64,000 bases of DNA from Methylomonas sp. MK1 (GCF_000365425.1 NZ_AQOV01000001.1:3038001-3102000), one strand, 5' to 3'. Positions 27,922 through 37,604 are shown, counted from the first letter of the stretch. Made by a program: numbers and translations. Notes: generated from the sequence alone by a model not told the origin.

Positions 27922-29160
27922 TTAATTGAATTTGGGAATGACGGCGGCGGAAATGCTGGAGATATAGCGTTTTCCCATCACGTCGTCGTAAAGAAACAGC
28001 AGGCCACCCAGCCGGCTGTCCGCATCTTTGATCAGCCCATCCAGCTTTTCCGACTCCCAGGCCGCATCGCGCACTTCTACGGTGACGGTGCGTTGTTCGC
28101 CGGGGGCGATAGGTGTATTGTCACTCAGGCTCAGACCGTTATTACTGACGTCATCCTTGCCGGGTTTGCTGTTGACGCTCGCTAAATCAGCGTTCATGAA
28201 ATGCACGTTGGAACTGGAAAATTGGCCGATCCTGACCGCTCCTTGGCTGCGATTGTCGATACTAAACTGCAACAGCATCGCGCGTTGAGCCACGTTGTAT
28301 TCCGCTTTTAGCGTGTCGACATTGACCATGCCGGCATTCACTTGAGCCGGCAGAGGCAAAATTCGATCCAAGCCCGCTTGCAATGGGATGGCGTCCGGAT
28401 ACTGGTTGGCGGTGACGGCATTCAGCGCCAATACCAATACCGGCACGCCGACTAACACCGCCTTGGCGATGGTTTTATCCTGATCGGTGATCAACTCCTG
28501 TTCCAAACCGGCATCCAGCATGCGGTAGCGGCTGATGAACAAGGGCCGACGCACCCACCACAGCAACCATGCAGCCGCCAACGCGCCCCAGAACAGATGC
28601 CAGAACACGCCGTTGGCAAAGCCGAAGCTTTCCATGTCGATCATTTCACCGTTGATGGTTTGAATCGTATTGCTAAAGTCGGCGGGATCGCCGCCAATGT
28701 CCAGCCACACCCCAGGTCCCATCACCTGACCCGCGTCTTTTAAATTAAAAAACGGGTGAATGTGATAACGCCCCGGCAAACGGCCTTTCAAGACCACTTT
28801 GAACTCATAGTCACCACCCGGCTCCAGGGCCACCGAGTTGGTCCAGGGTTTACCGTTCAGGTAACGCTCGGTACGGATCAGCACCGGTCCTGGGGTGGAG
28901 ATATTCAAGAAGCTGGCTTCCGGTTTCGGCACACTGATCGGCCAGTCTTCGGCGACATGAAACTTGCCGCTGACACTCACTTCATCGTTGACGTTGAATT
29001 TTTGCGTGGACCATTGCACGTCGTACCACTGGATGGTGCGCATCCTAATGAACGGCTCCAGGGCTTTTTCGCCATGGGCCTGCGCGGTGGGTACTGCAAA
29101 TATCGACAATACGTTGATGCAAAGCACTGCCAACAGCCAAGGTTTAAAAAATGATTTCAT
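27922..29160 (-). CDS. pxmB: Copper membrane monooxygenase subunit B (PxmB)
   Basis: The periplasmic, cupredoxin-bearing subunit, 412 residues. The signal peptide ends AVPTAQA just before His29, so the mature protein would begin with this His, as in PmoB. RYHIHP supplies His133 and His135. These three residues reproduce the spacing of the PmoB copper site (His33, His137, His139 in M. capsulatus). Two helices flank residues 185-260, and a second cupredoxin domain ends the protein. Starts 11 bp after pxmA with AGGAGCACA before the ATG. Confidence 0.94.
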   Translation of the reverse strand: MKSFFKPWLLAVLCINVLSIFAVPTAQAHGEKALEPFIRMRTIQWYDVQWSTQKFNVNDEVSVSGKFHVAEDWPISVPKPEASFLNISTPGPVLIRTERYLNGKPWTNSVALEPGGDYEFKVVLKGRLPGRYHIHPFFNLKDAGQVMGPGVWLDIGGDPADFSNTIQTINGEMIDMESFGFANGVFWHLFWGALAAAWLLWWVRRPLFISRYRMLDAGLEQELITDQDKTIAKAVLVGVPVLVLALNAVTANQYPDAIPLQAGLDRILPLPAQVNAGMVNVDTLKAEYNVAQRAMLLQFSIDNRSQGAVRIGQFSSSNVHFMNADLASVNSKPGKDDVSNNGLSLSDNTPIAPGEQRTVTVEVRDAAWESEKLDGLIKDADSRLGGLLFLYDDVMGKRYISSISAAVIPKFN

Positions 29161-29171
29161 GACTGTGCTCC

Positions 29172-29924
29172 TTAAATGCTTTTCAGATAACGGGTATCAG
29201 CGAACAATTTGCCGATTTTCCACCACAGCGGATACATCAACGAGCACAACAACGCTGAACAAAATGCCGACAATGGCGTGGCGTACTGGCCATAGGTGCG
29301 CAAGGTGCCGCGTTCGATGATGCGCAGGTATTCCGGCATACCGGTGCGGATGTATTGAAAACCGAACACATCGGCCACCGTCAGCTGGCTGTTGCGGTAA
29401 TCGACCGCTTGGTGGAACATGCCGAAAATCGGCCAGTTGGTGGGGTAAAACAACAAGGCAAACGCGCCGCCGCCAAAAATAGAGGTGATGGTTAGACTAT
29501 TGGTGAGCATCAACAAGGTGTCCAATACCAAAGCGCCCGGAATCATTGTCGCCGGCAACACCATGTTGATGGGGAAATAGTTCCAGTAGTGGTAAGCGAA
29601 TACCCGGGTTACCCAGGTACCGATCAATAAGGCCGCGACGCACAGAGTGGCGCCCAACGGTAAACGGAACTTATCCCATAACACCGCCTGAACGGCGGCT
29701 GGAAAGGTAATGCCGATTAGCGGCGTGACCAGCGGCCACCATTGCCGATCTTTCCAATCGACCCAGAAATCCCAATCGCCGACGGTCAGGGCAAAATGTA
29801 GATGAAATGAGCCGATGAACAGAAATAAAGCCAGGACCAGTATCAAATAGTCATAGGCTCTTGCCAACCGGGCTTTCTCACCGCGGTAGGGTTTGAACGT
29901 GGAAATTGGAATTTGTGCGGACAT
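29172..29924 (-). CDS. pxmA: Copper membrane monooxygenase subunit A (PxmA)
   Basis: Integral membrane subunit, 250 residues with about seven hydrophobic segments. The diagnostic GDWDFWVDWKDRQWWP lies near residues 49-64, followed by PMO family segments PINMVLPATMIPGALVLD, NWPIFGMFHQ and TLRTYGQ. First gene of the A-B-C operon, preceded by GGGGGAAG. The regulatory gap to the divergent lysR gene is 251 bp. The PxmA identity comes from gene order and overall divergence; a tree with PmoA, AmoA and PxmA would settle it. Confidence 0.93.
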   Translation of the reverse strand: MSAQIPISTFKPYRGEKARLARAYDYLILVLALFLFIGSFHLHFALTVGDWDFWVDWKDRQWWPLVTPLIGITFPAAVQAVLWDKFRLPLGATLCVAALLIGTWVTRVFAYHYWNYFPINMVLPATMIPGALVLDTLLMLTNSLTITSIFGGGAFALLFYPTNWPIFGMFHQAVDYRNSQLTVADVFGFQYIRTGMPEYLRIIERGTLRTYGQYATPLSAFCSALLCSLMYPLWWKIGKLFADTRYLKSI

Positions 29925-30175
29925 GTGTGCTTCCCCCGTAACGTTTTATAGTGAATGACGGCGATAGCCATCGAAACTGGGCGTGTCGCCAACCGAAAGC
30001 TACCCTTGGGGGAGTAAATCTGTGTTGGCTGATCGACACGCTCGCGATATAAGTTAGGGGGAATGGGTTGAACTGTGAAATGGTGAAATTTCATCCGCTA
30101 CCATCAAGACTGTTCATACCGGCCAGCAGCGATTTTGTTTAGTATGCAGCCAGTTTCTTTGGGGGGAATATCCAC
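29925..30175. promoter_or_regulatory. Divergent pxmA / lysR control region
   Basis: The 251 bp between two divergent start codons must hold both promoters and probably the LysR binding site. A perfect 10 bp palindrome TGAAATTTCA is at 30084-30093 in a stretch of related TGAAA repeats, and it is a reasonable operator candidate. I could not place -10/-35 boxes or an FNR-type site with confidence. Confidence 0.5.
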
Positions 30176-31111
30176 ATGGCCAATCTACGTACCTTCGACT
30201 TAAACCTGTTACTGGCCTTCGACATATTGATGCGGGAGCGCAATGTCACCCGCGCGGCGGAATGTATGTTCGTGACGCAGTCGGCGATGAGTCATACCTT
30301 GCATCGTTTACGCCAACAACTGAACGACCCGGTACTGATCAAATCGCCCGCCGGCATGCAACCCACTGCATTGGCGCTGTCATTAGTGGAGCCGGTACGC
30401 AGTCTTTTACAGGAGATGGAACGCTTGCTGGAGGCACCCCAGGCCTTCGATCCAGCATCCAGTCAGCGCCGTTTCACCATCGCCGCGACCGATTACATGG
30501 AGTTTTTAATCTTGCCGGAGCTGTCGCAATTGATCGAAGAGTCGGCGCCGGGCGTGGATATTCATGTCAAACGGACGGAATCTGCTTTCCCGTTGGCGCA
30601 GTTGGAAAATGGCAGTCTGGATGTGGTGTTGGGCTTTGCCTCGGTACTTAATCCGCCCGCGCATTTGCACTGCGAACATTTATTCATGGATCGCATGGCT
30701 TGCGTGGTGAGGCAGGATCACCCGAGCATAAAAGCGGCGCCGTCGCTGGAGGCGTATTTGGCGGCGACGCACATGCTGATTTCCAGAACCGGCGATAAAT
30801 TGGGCGTGATAGATGAAAAATTGACCGAGTTGGGCTTGGAGCGGCGCATTAATTTCATCGTGCCGCATTTTTTGTCGGCACCCTTGATCGTGGCCCAGTC
30901 CAATATGATTCTGTCCTTACCCTATCGTTTGGCCATCGCCTTTCAGAAACTGGTGCCACTGCAAGTATTGCCAGTGCCGGTGAGTTTGCCGGACTACGAT
31001 TTGGCGATGATTTGGCATCCGTTATGGGAAAAAGACCCGGCCCATGGCTGGTTGCGTGAGCAAGTCAACGCCATAGGCCGGAAAATAAGCGTATCCCAAA
31101 TCAGTCTTTAA
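30176..31111 (+). CDS. LysR-family transcriptional regulator, divergent from pxm
   Basis: 311 residues. The winged HTH is at residues 6-65 (FDLNLLLAFDILMRERNVTR, then FVTQSAMSHTLHRLRQQL), followed by a type-2 periplasmic-binding-like effector domain. The sequence is close to the NodD-like/LysR group whose substrate domain starts RRFTIAATDYMEFLILPEL. Divergent placement next to pxmA suggests that it controls the pxm operon and responds to a small molecule, as LysR regulators usually do; this is inference. Its stop overlaps the converging gene by 4 bp. Confidence 0.9.
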   Translation: MANLRTFDLNLLLAFDILMRERNVTRAAECMFVTQSAMSHTLHRLRQQLNDPVLIKSPAGMQPTALALSLVEPVRSLLQEMERLLEAPQAFDPASSQRRFTIAATDYMEFLILPELSQLIEESAPGVDIHVKRTESAFPLAQLENGSLDVVLGFASVLNPPAHLHCEHLFMDRMACVVRQDHPSIKAAPSLEAYLAATHMLISRTGDKLGVIDEKLTELGLERRINFIVPHFLSAPLIVAQSNMILSLPYRLAIAFQKLVPLQVLPVPVSLPDYDLAMIWHPLWEKDPAHGWLREQVNAIGRKISVSQISL

Positions 31112-32208
31112 CGTCCTGGCAAGCCTGCGGCTAAGGACTTGACCTTCAATAAGTAGTACGGCGGTTTGGATTGATCATCGCCGCCGTTCAGCGTGGCCGA
31201 ACGATGCAAGCGATTTACAACGGCATAGAGTTGCCCATGTGCGCCAAAACTAAAGGAATCGACCCAAGACAATCTTGGACATTGCGCCAATTGCCGGTAA
31301 CTACGGTTGGGCGCTATCACGCCAATGGCGTTATTGGCTAAGTCACCCAGATAGATATTGTTATTTTCATCAATGCTAATGCCGTCCGAGATCGGTTTGT
31401 CGCTATAGCGTTCAACATGCTGCGCAAGTTCTTGGGGCGTTAAGGACTCGTTGACCAAGTCGGCGGCTTTGATCCGGTAAAGGCTGAGGCCGTGCATCGG
31501 CCCGAAATAGACCCATTCGTTGGTTAAATCCTCGGTAATGGGATTCACGCCAATATGCGGTTTCACCAACTCGCCCGACGGGGTTTTCACCTGAATCGGC
31601 ACATTGTCGATGACCAAATCGACGTTTTCCGGCACCACACTGTGATGTCCTTCCAACGCCCGCCGCGCCGCGCCGGTGGACAAATTGACCACAATCAAGG
31701 CAGCATTGGCGCCTCCTGCCGGATCGCTGATAAAGGCATGATTGTGCTGGGTGTCCAACGCAAAGTCGTTGACGAACGCATCTTTGGGCGCAATTGGGGC
31801 AGGCAGGTAAATCAAGCGCTGGAGCTTGTTGGTTTTGGTATTCCAGCCGACCAGTTTGGGCGTCACGCCACTACGCATGCCGTTGTCCAGCATCCAGACG
31901 ATACCGTTACTGTCGGAGCGGATACCTAATACCGAGTCGAGCTTGATCGGCGCAGTCGAATCGGCCGCGGACATTTCCTTATTCGGAAAAGGTAGCAAGG
32001 CTTGATCCTTGTATTCCACCACCGTGTATTGCGGTTGATAAAACTGATGTTGGCTCATGATGATCCGGCCGCTGGCTGTCGCCGTGACATTGCCCGGGCC
32101 GGTATCGAGGTTGGCGAATACCTCAAAATTAGAATTGCCGTCCGCCAAAGCCTCAAAGGCCGTAAACACCATGGCGGTGCAAAATAGGATCCCACGGTTC
32201 ATTGTCAT
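31108..32208 (-). CDS. SMP-30 / major royal jelly protein-like secreted beta-propeller
   Basis: 366 residues with a signal peptide (GILFCTAMVFTAFEALA). Repeats of a propeller include LDSVLGIRSDSNGIVWMLDNG, VNDFALDTQHNHAFISDPAGG, and ISDGISIDENNNIYLGDLANNAIGV. This fits the MRJP/yellow family related to SMP-30 lactonases. Probably periplasmic or secreted; substrate unknown. The gene converges on lysR with a 4 bp overlap. Confidence 0.82.
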   Translation of the reverse strand: MTMNRGILFCTAMVFTAFEALADGNSNFEVFANLDTGPGNVTATASGRIIMSQHQFYQPQYTVVEYKDQALLPFPNKEMSAADSTAPIKLDSVLGIRSDSNGIVWMLDNGMRSGVTPKLVGWNTKTNKLQRLIYLPAPIAPKDAFVNDFALDTQHNHAFISDPAGGANAALIVVNLSTGAARRALEGHHSVVPENVDLVIDNVPIQVKTPSGELVKPHIGVNPITEDLTNEWVYFGPMHGLSLYRIKAADLVNESLTPQELAQHVERYSDKPISDGISIDENNNIYLGDLANNAIGVIAPNRSYRQLAQCPRLSWVDSFSFGAHGQLYAVVNRLHRSATLNGGDDQSKPPYYLLKVKSLAAGLPGR

Positions 32209-32451
32209 CTCCAGTATGTTGTTGGGTTAGGCAACACCATACTGGATCGTTAAACCCCTGTTAAATGACATCAATTCATCACGGACCATTCAGTAAATTG
32301 ATGAAGACTTTTAGTCCCCGATAGCCGCAGCGCCAAGTCATAGGAGAATCTAAGTTCAAGCCCTTGTTGGAGCAGAACGAGGTATCACAGGTATAGGCGG
32401 TCGCGTCGTTTTGCCGATTTTTCCTGCGGAGACGCTCGAAAAAATCTTTGG
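32209..32451. other. Spacer upstream of the royal-jelly-like gene
   Basis: No credible gene. A short minus-strand open frame (32279-32476) runs into the MITE-like element and has no start signal. The right-hand part borders that element. Confidence 0.5.
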
Positions 32452-32548
32452 TTATTAACCCGACCCAATTTATCACTGGCTTTCCGTTCGGGCTGGTGTG
32501 ACCGTCGATAGACTCAAGGCGAACGGTATTTAAGGGCCGGGTTAATAA
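32452..32548 (-). repeat. MITE-like palindromic element, copy 2
   Basis: A 97 bp reverse-orientation relative of the element at 14720-14856. Terminal inverted repeats are TTATTAACCCGACCC and GGCCGGGTTAATAA. It shares CCGTTCGCCTTGAG, CAGCCCGAACGGA and GTGATAAATT with copy 1 but lacks that copy's ~40 bp central insert. Confidence 0.7.
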
Positions 32549-32588
32549 ATAGCAACTCCCGGGAAAACGCCGTATTTGAATTTATCCA

Positions 32589-32810
32589 TTACATTTCAAC
32601 ATCCAATACGTTCAAAACATCCGGCCTTTGTTGCACGAACACTTCTGGTCGCTGAAGTATGCGATGCCAATTGCGACGAGTCATTTGTTCAATCCAGTCC
32701 AATACGTTATCAAACTCATCATCGTTCCATGATTCGATAATCGCCAGGGTGACGGGAGGGGCATATAAAAATTCAAGCGCACTTTTCATATTTGCGTAAC
32801 GTAAATTCAT
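32589..32810 (-). CDS. Small hypothetical protein
   Basis: 73 residues, rich in Trp, Asp and Glu, with an ATG preceded by AGGAG at 7 bp, which argues for real translation. No recognised domain; a central amphipathic helix (DDEFDNVLDWIEQMTRRNWHR) is visible. A small membrane protein gene follows upstream on the same strand after a 168 bp gap. Confidence 0.55.
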   Translation of the reverse strand: MNLRYANMKSALEFLYAPPVTLAIIESWNDDEFDNVLDWIEQMTRRNWHRILQRPEVFVQQRPDVLNVLDVEM

Positions 32811-32978
32811 GGTATTTCTCCTATGGCTTTATGCTTGGCAGTGAATGACTGTAAGGGTTTTAATTTGTCGCTAATTTGGCTTTGGTTATAAAAATTCCAA
32901 TAAGGTTCCGGCTTGATTAGCAACGCAGGCCTTTGAGTTTGCGACCACAAGTTTGCCGCTAGAGGTCAGACGACACTC

Positions 32979-33140
32979 TTAAATATGCGCAGGTGTTGCT
33001 TGATTCAAGTTACTGGCCAACGATGCGGAACCAAATAAAAGTGTGGATAGGATAAATTGGCCGGAGACGAAGCTGAGCACGCCGGTGACAAAAAACAAGC
33101 CAATCATCACGTCTCTATAAATGTTTTTTGAAATATTCAT
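32979..33140 (-). CDS. Small single-helix membrane protein
   Basis: A 53-residue frame with an AAGGTGG ribosome binding site just before its ATG. The protein has one long hydrophobic segment (residues 12-40: VMIGLFFVTGVLSFVSG and then FILSTLLFG) and a short polar end. No family is known to me. Too short for most gene callers; the ribosome binding site and clear membrane pattern support it. Confidence 0.5.
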   Translation of the reverse strand: MNISKNIYRDVMIGLFFVTGVLSFVSGQFILSTLLFGSASLASNLNQATPAHI

Positions 33141-33519
33141 GGGGTCCACCTTGACTAGGTTTAGTCGCTTTGTAAGTACGACTTCACTATATACCTGCGG
33201 AAAATATTTACAATCAGGCGTTTAATGCATGATTTGTTTCTTTTATGGAAACAAATTGCCCGGAACTTTCGCAATCTGTAGCGCAAAATAGCTACCGTCA
33301 TTCAAATTCGCGGAATTGTGCGAGTGGACAGAATGGTTAGCGGTTTGTTTGACCTGGGATTTTTGACCTTGGCGCGGCAGGGTTTGCGTTCCCAATTTGC
33401 CCAAGCTCAAGATTGCCAGCTGATGGGGTGGTCAACTGACAAGGATAATTTTTCTGCGCGACGGTTCCGCGGGCGGGATTTGAGATTTCGGGGATGATGC
33501 CAATGCGATTGGTGTTATA

Positions 33520-33905
33520 GGTGTCGCTAGCGCGATGGCTTGTTTTAATGTCGGTTTCACGAAACACATCCATGCGTTTCGCCCTGCGGGTGATCCGCAT
33601 GCAAATCGGCTATCCTGCCGATTTGTCGGCCCGACAGCCGAGATACTTTCGCTACGAAAACCGTCCATGGTTTTCGCCCTCCGGGCCAGCCTACCGGCTG
33701 TTCAAATTCGCTCCAGGCGAATTTGTGCGTGGCCAAAAGAAAGTATCCAAAGAAAAGGCCCCCCGGATGCCGCTTAGCTCACTCGGCACATCCCTGTGCC
33801 TCGCCCTTCGGGTGCGATGCATGCAAATGGGCTATCCTGCCGATTTGTCCGTTCAAAAGCTCCTGTGCTCGGCGCGGCAAGCGGGAGAAAACCCGTGCGC
33901 GATTT
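33520..33905 (+). repeat. Dispersed repeat, copy C, expanded by three module insertions
   Basis: Same orientation as copy A. It keeps the family landmarks (GTCGCTAGCGCGA, GGCCCGACAGCCGAGATACTTTC, GGCCAAAAGAAAGTATCC, GGATGCCGC, TGCTCGGCGCGG) but is much longer because three related pieces interrupt it, near 33559-33627, 33650-33728 and 33779-33850. The second splits the conserved stem in its loop. The flanking DNA at 33141-33519 and 33906-34244 has no credible gene. Confidence 0.7.
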
Positions 33906-34244
33906 GCAGGGTTTGAGCTTACAAAAATTGTAGCCATCTTGGGGTAGCTCCGAATAGCAAAGCGTATTCGGAAGAATGAAGGGAGCTTACAATCATTGTT
34001 TGCCTGCCTTATTAGCGGCAGCGCATACTCCTAAAGATTTAATTCAACATGCGTTCGATTACGCTGCGCTAATCGGACCGTGCTTCAATCAGGGTAAGAC
34101 CAAAATGGATTGAGCGGTTTTTCTGCGATAGTCAGTCTTCTAGTGAAAGTGATTTAATCACACGTTTTGTGTTACCTAATTGATAGTCCAAGGTTAGCTT
34201 TTGGTTTTAATCTGGACCACACCAACCAAAATTAGGAGTGATCC

Positions 34245-35678
34245 ATGGCTACCATCTCAAAAAGTTTCTTCAATTCGGGCGCTTTCAATTCGAAAGTGAT
34301 GGTTTTAATTGTTGGTTTGATTGCATTTAACAATGCAACTGCTCTCCAGAAAACGACAGTTCTCAATTCAGCCGCTACGGGTCAATTTATATCGGTTGGG
34401 CCGACAATTGATCCTGGCGTGTATCCAGTCCAGGATTTCACACTCGGTTCTCCCAGCCCAACTACCGTCGGCTTACGTTGGTTTAACCAGCAAGCGCCAC
34501 AAACGCAAGTGATAAGAAGCATTAATGGCTCTGCTTGGCAAACGATCCAAACCTTTGCGGCACTTCCTGACAATAAATATGCTTCATTCCTTGATGAAAA
34601 TGCATCTGCAAACGCAGAAAATTGCTATGCCATTATTGTTTCGGATGCGACTGGTTCGGGGACGAGCTTAACGTCACCCCAGCGTTGCTACATTACCCGC
34701 GATGGTAGAGATGAGTTAGTCGTGCACCGGCTACAGCTGCGCATTCGCGTTCCGGATGTCAAAAATGCCGGAACCGATAACGGTGTCGAGGTGCTTTTGC
34801 AGACCCCGACTGGATTGGTGACAACCGTAACGAATTGGTATCCGCGCGGCAATCATACTTGGCTGGACTCCACCGATGACGACCTGGAGCGAGGCACGAA
34901 TAAAACCTATGATTTGATGCTGAACAACATTTCCCAGGCATCGGATATCACTCTAATTTCACTCCGAAAACCGGGCAACGATAGTGTTTGTATCGCCGAA
35001 TTTGAACTGTTAATCGATGGGCAATCGGCATTCCAAAAGAACTTTGGCACCAGTCAAGCACCATGCCAATGGCTTAATAGCAATAATCAACTGACTGCTT
35101 TTAGGAGCGAAATCCGTTCTTCTAGCTCATGGAATGATCTGGACCTGCCTTTTTTCTTTGGTATTGATGGCGATTGGCTGCGTTCCAGAATTGAAGCAAC
35201 GTTTGGCCATAGTCTCCACGGCAAAGGTGAATTAAGAAATGGCAGTACGACGACGTCTCGTTTTGTGAGCGAAAGCAAGCTTGCGATGAGTGTTCCAATT
35301 ATCGTTCATGATGCCAGTATCTTGGGTGATGTTGATAGTACCGTTCATTTTGACCTGGTGTTGTCGCCGACGGAAGATGCCAATGGAGCTCCCGCTACAA
35401 AACTTTCTATCGAAAACATTGATGCCGATAGCTTTGATTTAGCGGCAGTTCTATTACCTGTCGTTTCACCGATACTTTATGGAGTTTCGACAACCATTGA
35501 GGGACAAGTGCAACAATTCGCACCCGTCATTATCGGGGATGTGCCGGCTGGTGCGCACCCTTGCTTTAGCCCAGAAGGCGGTATCAGAGTGTGTTCGGGT
35601 AGCAGTCCACGTCAAGTTGAAGCAGCGCTGTTAACGAAAGGGCGTAGCATCACCGCTAACAGATTAACGCAACCATAA
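34245..35678 (+). CDS. Secreted multi-domain hypothetical protein
   Basis: 477 residues with a signal-like hydrophobic start (VMVLIVGLIAFNNATA) and an AGGAG site before the ATG. A fibronectin-like segment (about 50-150, SPTTVGLRWFNQQAPQTQVI) is followed by a PLAT-like beta region (about 160-275: LQLRIRVPDVKNAGTDNGV, DDDLERGTNKTYDLML, VCIAEFELLIDGQSAFQKNF), then a C-terminal part I do not recognise. The PLAT suggestion comes from pattern only. The gene lies inside the accessory island bounded by repeat copies C and D, next to transposase remnants. Confidence 0.55.
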   Translation: MATISKSFFNSGAFNSKVMVLIVGLIAFNNATALQKTTVLNSAATGQFISVGPTIDPGVYPVQDFTLGSPSPTTVGLRWFNQQAPQTQVIRSINGSAWQTIQTFAALPDNKYASFLDENASANAENCYAIIVSDATGSGTSLTSPQRCYITRDGRDELVVHRLQLRIRVPDVKNAGTDNGVEVLLQTPTGLVTTVTNWYPRGNHTWLDSTDDDLERGTNKTYDLMLNNISQASDITLISLRKPGNDSVCIAEFELLIDGQSAFQKNFGTSQAPCQWLNSNNQLTAFRSEIRSSSSWNDLDLPFFFGIDGDWLRSRIEATFGHSLHGKGELRNGSTTTSRFVSESKLAMSVPIIVHDASILGDVDSTVHFDLVLSPTEDANGAPATKLSIENIDADSFDLAAVLLPVVSPILYGVSTTIEGQVQQFAPVIIGDVPAGAHPCFSPEGGIRVCSGSSPRQVEAALLTKGRSITANRLTQP

Positions 35679-35733
35679 ACGAACCGACTAAGAGACGGAA
35701 AGTCTTTAAGTTAGTGCAAAAGGGGGCTAGCTC

Positions 35734-35769
35734 GTAGGGCAATGGGATGGACTCCTCCCATTGCCCTAC
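35734..35769. repeat. Perfect 14 bp inverted repeat at transposase remnant edge
   Basis: GTAGGGCAATGGGA and its exact complement surround an 8-base loop. It overlaps the start of the readable transposase fragment, so it may mark where the upstream half of the insertion sequence was lost. Confidence 0.6.
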
Positions 35770-36189
35770 GGCCCTGAACTCGAGAAGTTACCCGAGACCT
35801 TGGGGCAAGCCAACGCCCTGCTGGCCGACACTGGCTACTTCAGCGCCGCCAACGTTCGAGCCTGCGGCGAACAGCACATCGCCCCCTTAATCGCGATGGG
35901 CCGGGACAGCCACCATGCACCGCTGGCGGAACGCTTGGTCCCGGATGCCGCGGAACCAGACAGCGACGACCCGGTCGTCAAAATGGCCTGGTACCTGAAA
36001 ACCCGCGAAGGCAAGGCCCGCTATGCCAAACGCAAATGCACGGTGGAACCCGTATTCGGGATCATCAAGTAGATCATGGGATTTCGCCAGTTCTCACTAC
36101 GTGGGTTAGAGGCGGTGGCGGGCGAATGGAAACTGGTCGCGATGGCGTTTAACCTGAAGCGGATGCATACCCTGGTAATGGCCTGCTAA
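35755..36189 (+). pseudogene. IS1182/IS4-type transposase remnant (C-terminal, nonsense codon)
   Basis: The readable frame gives a DDE transposase C-terminal region: LGQANALLADTGYFSAANV, then a KTREGKARYAKRKCTVEPVF stretch before GIIK. An in-frame TAG (36070-36072) follows where the family has another residue, and the frame continues with MGFRQFSLRGLEAVAGEWKL to a final stop at 36187. The N-terminal half is absent, so it is not functional. It marks the accessory island as a site of repeated insertion. Confidence 0.8.
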
Positions 36190-36351
36190 TGCTGGACGCC
36201 GCCTGAGAATACAATGCCCGATTGGCTGTGGCCGAATGCGCATTCCAAACTCCGTCGAACGCATGGCAAACCGACTCGACGGTCACACTGAAAGCCGCTT
36301 TGGCTAAGGATGGCGACGATAAAATCACTAAAATTTAAGTCCGACAGACTC

Positions 36352-37059
36352 CTAGAACTTAAATTTCTCTGAATTTGCATAAGCGGCGGATACAAATGCC
36401 TTTACATATTCCTTCACCAAGGGTTCGAGGTGCTCGTAACGTGTATCGAGATATTTGAGTTCTTCGCCTAGCTTCCAATTCGGGAAGCTTTTTGCCAATT
36501 CATCAGAAACACGCCCTGTATGCTTGATTGCGTTATTCAGTAAACGAAGTTCATCAAATGCCGCGAACTGTGGCAATGTTTCTAGATCGAATGGAAGAGC
36601 CCTTTTCAAACTGGCTATGTTGAACAATTGTCGATTATCCAGGCAAGGAAAGTTTCGTTTCGCAACCCGTTTTGAATGAAGTTCAATTTGTCTGTATAGC
36701 GCAACTATACACAGTTCGTGACTCAACTTTCTTACCTCACCAGCAAAGTAGGCTTGATCTTCAAGATGAGCCCTATAACTATCTATCAGGCTAGGGTCTT
36801 CAAATTGCTCTTCCGTAAGTGAAGAGTACTCATGTTCCAAAGATTTTTCTCGATTTCTTAGGGATGTCTCGAGATGATCTCTAAATTGTCCCAGAGTTTC
36901 AGTGTCAATGCGACAATCAAGACTCTCTAGTAACTTACTGAGTGAACGCGTCATGCCGGATCCAGATGAAAGCCTAAAAGGAAAGTATAAGTTTCTGAAT
37001 ATGTTGCCAAATTGAATAACATTTAATTCCTGTCCGTTTAAGGTACAGTTTAACTTCAA
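36352..37059 (-). CDS. Hypothetical AT-rich protein, possibly HEPN-like
   Basis: 235 residues, mostly helical by pattern, AT-rich compared with core genes. The C-terminal segment FDELRLLNNAIKHTGRVS resembles the charged N-x-I-K-H helices of several HEPN-like families, but the spacing from Arg to His is seven residues rather than four to six, so the match is loose. The start is uncertain: the longest frame begins at a TTG at 37059 with no ribosome binding site, and an internal ATG at about 36954 is possible. It lies in the island bounded by repeats C and D, between two transposase remnants. Confidence 0.4.
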   Translation of the reverse strand: MKLNCTLNGQELNVIQFGNIFRNLYFPFRLSSGSGMTRSLSKLLESLDCRIDTETLGQFRDHLETSLRNREKSLEHEYSSLTEEQFEDPSLIDSYRAHLEDQAYFAGEVRKLSHELCIVALYRQIELHSKRVAKRNFPCLDNRQLFNIASLKRALPFDLETLPQFAAFDELRLLNNAIKHTGRVSDELAKSFPNWKLGEELKYLDTRYEHLEPLVKEYVKAFVSAAYANSEKFKF

Positions 37060-37139
37060 ACGGGTTTTTGATATTCAGATTTGTTCCAATTACAAAAACG
37101 ATGTTTCATCAAGAAGTTCCGTAGATACTGTTATCCAAG

Positions 37140-37544
<405 letters not shown>

Positions 37545-37604
37545 TTAGATTATTCGGCGCATTACTCTATTGCTAATCAGCCTTACATCGCTCGGGACGG
37601 GTGT

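Noticed and set aside
32279..32476. 65-residue minus-strand ORF
   Set aside because: Begins inside the MITE-like element, has no ribosome binding site and no recognisable protein pattern.
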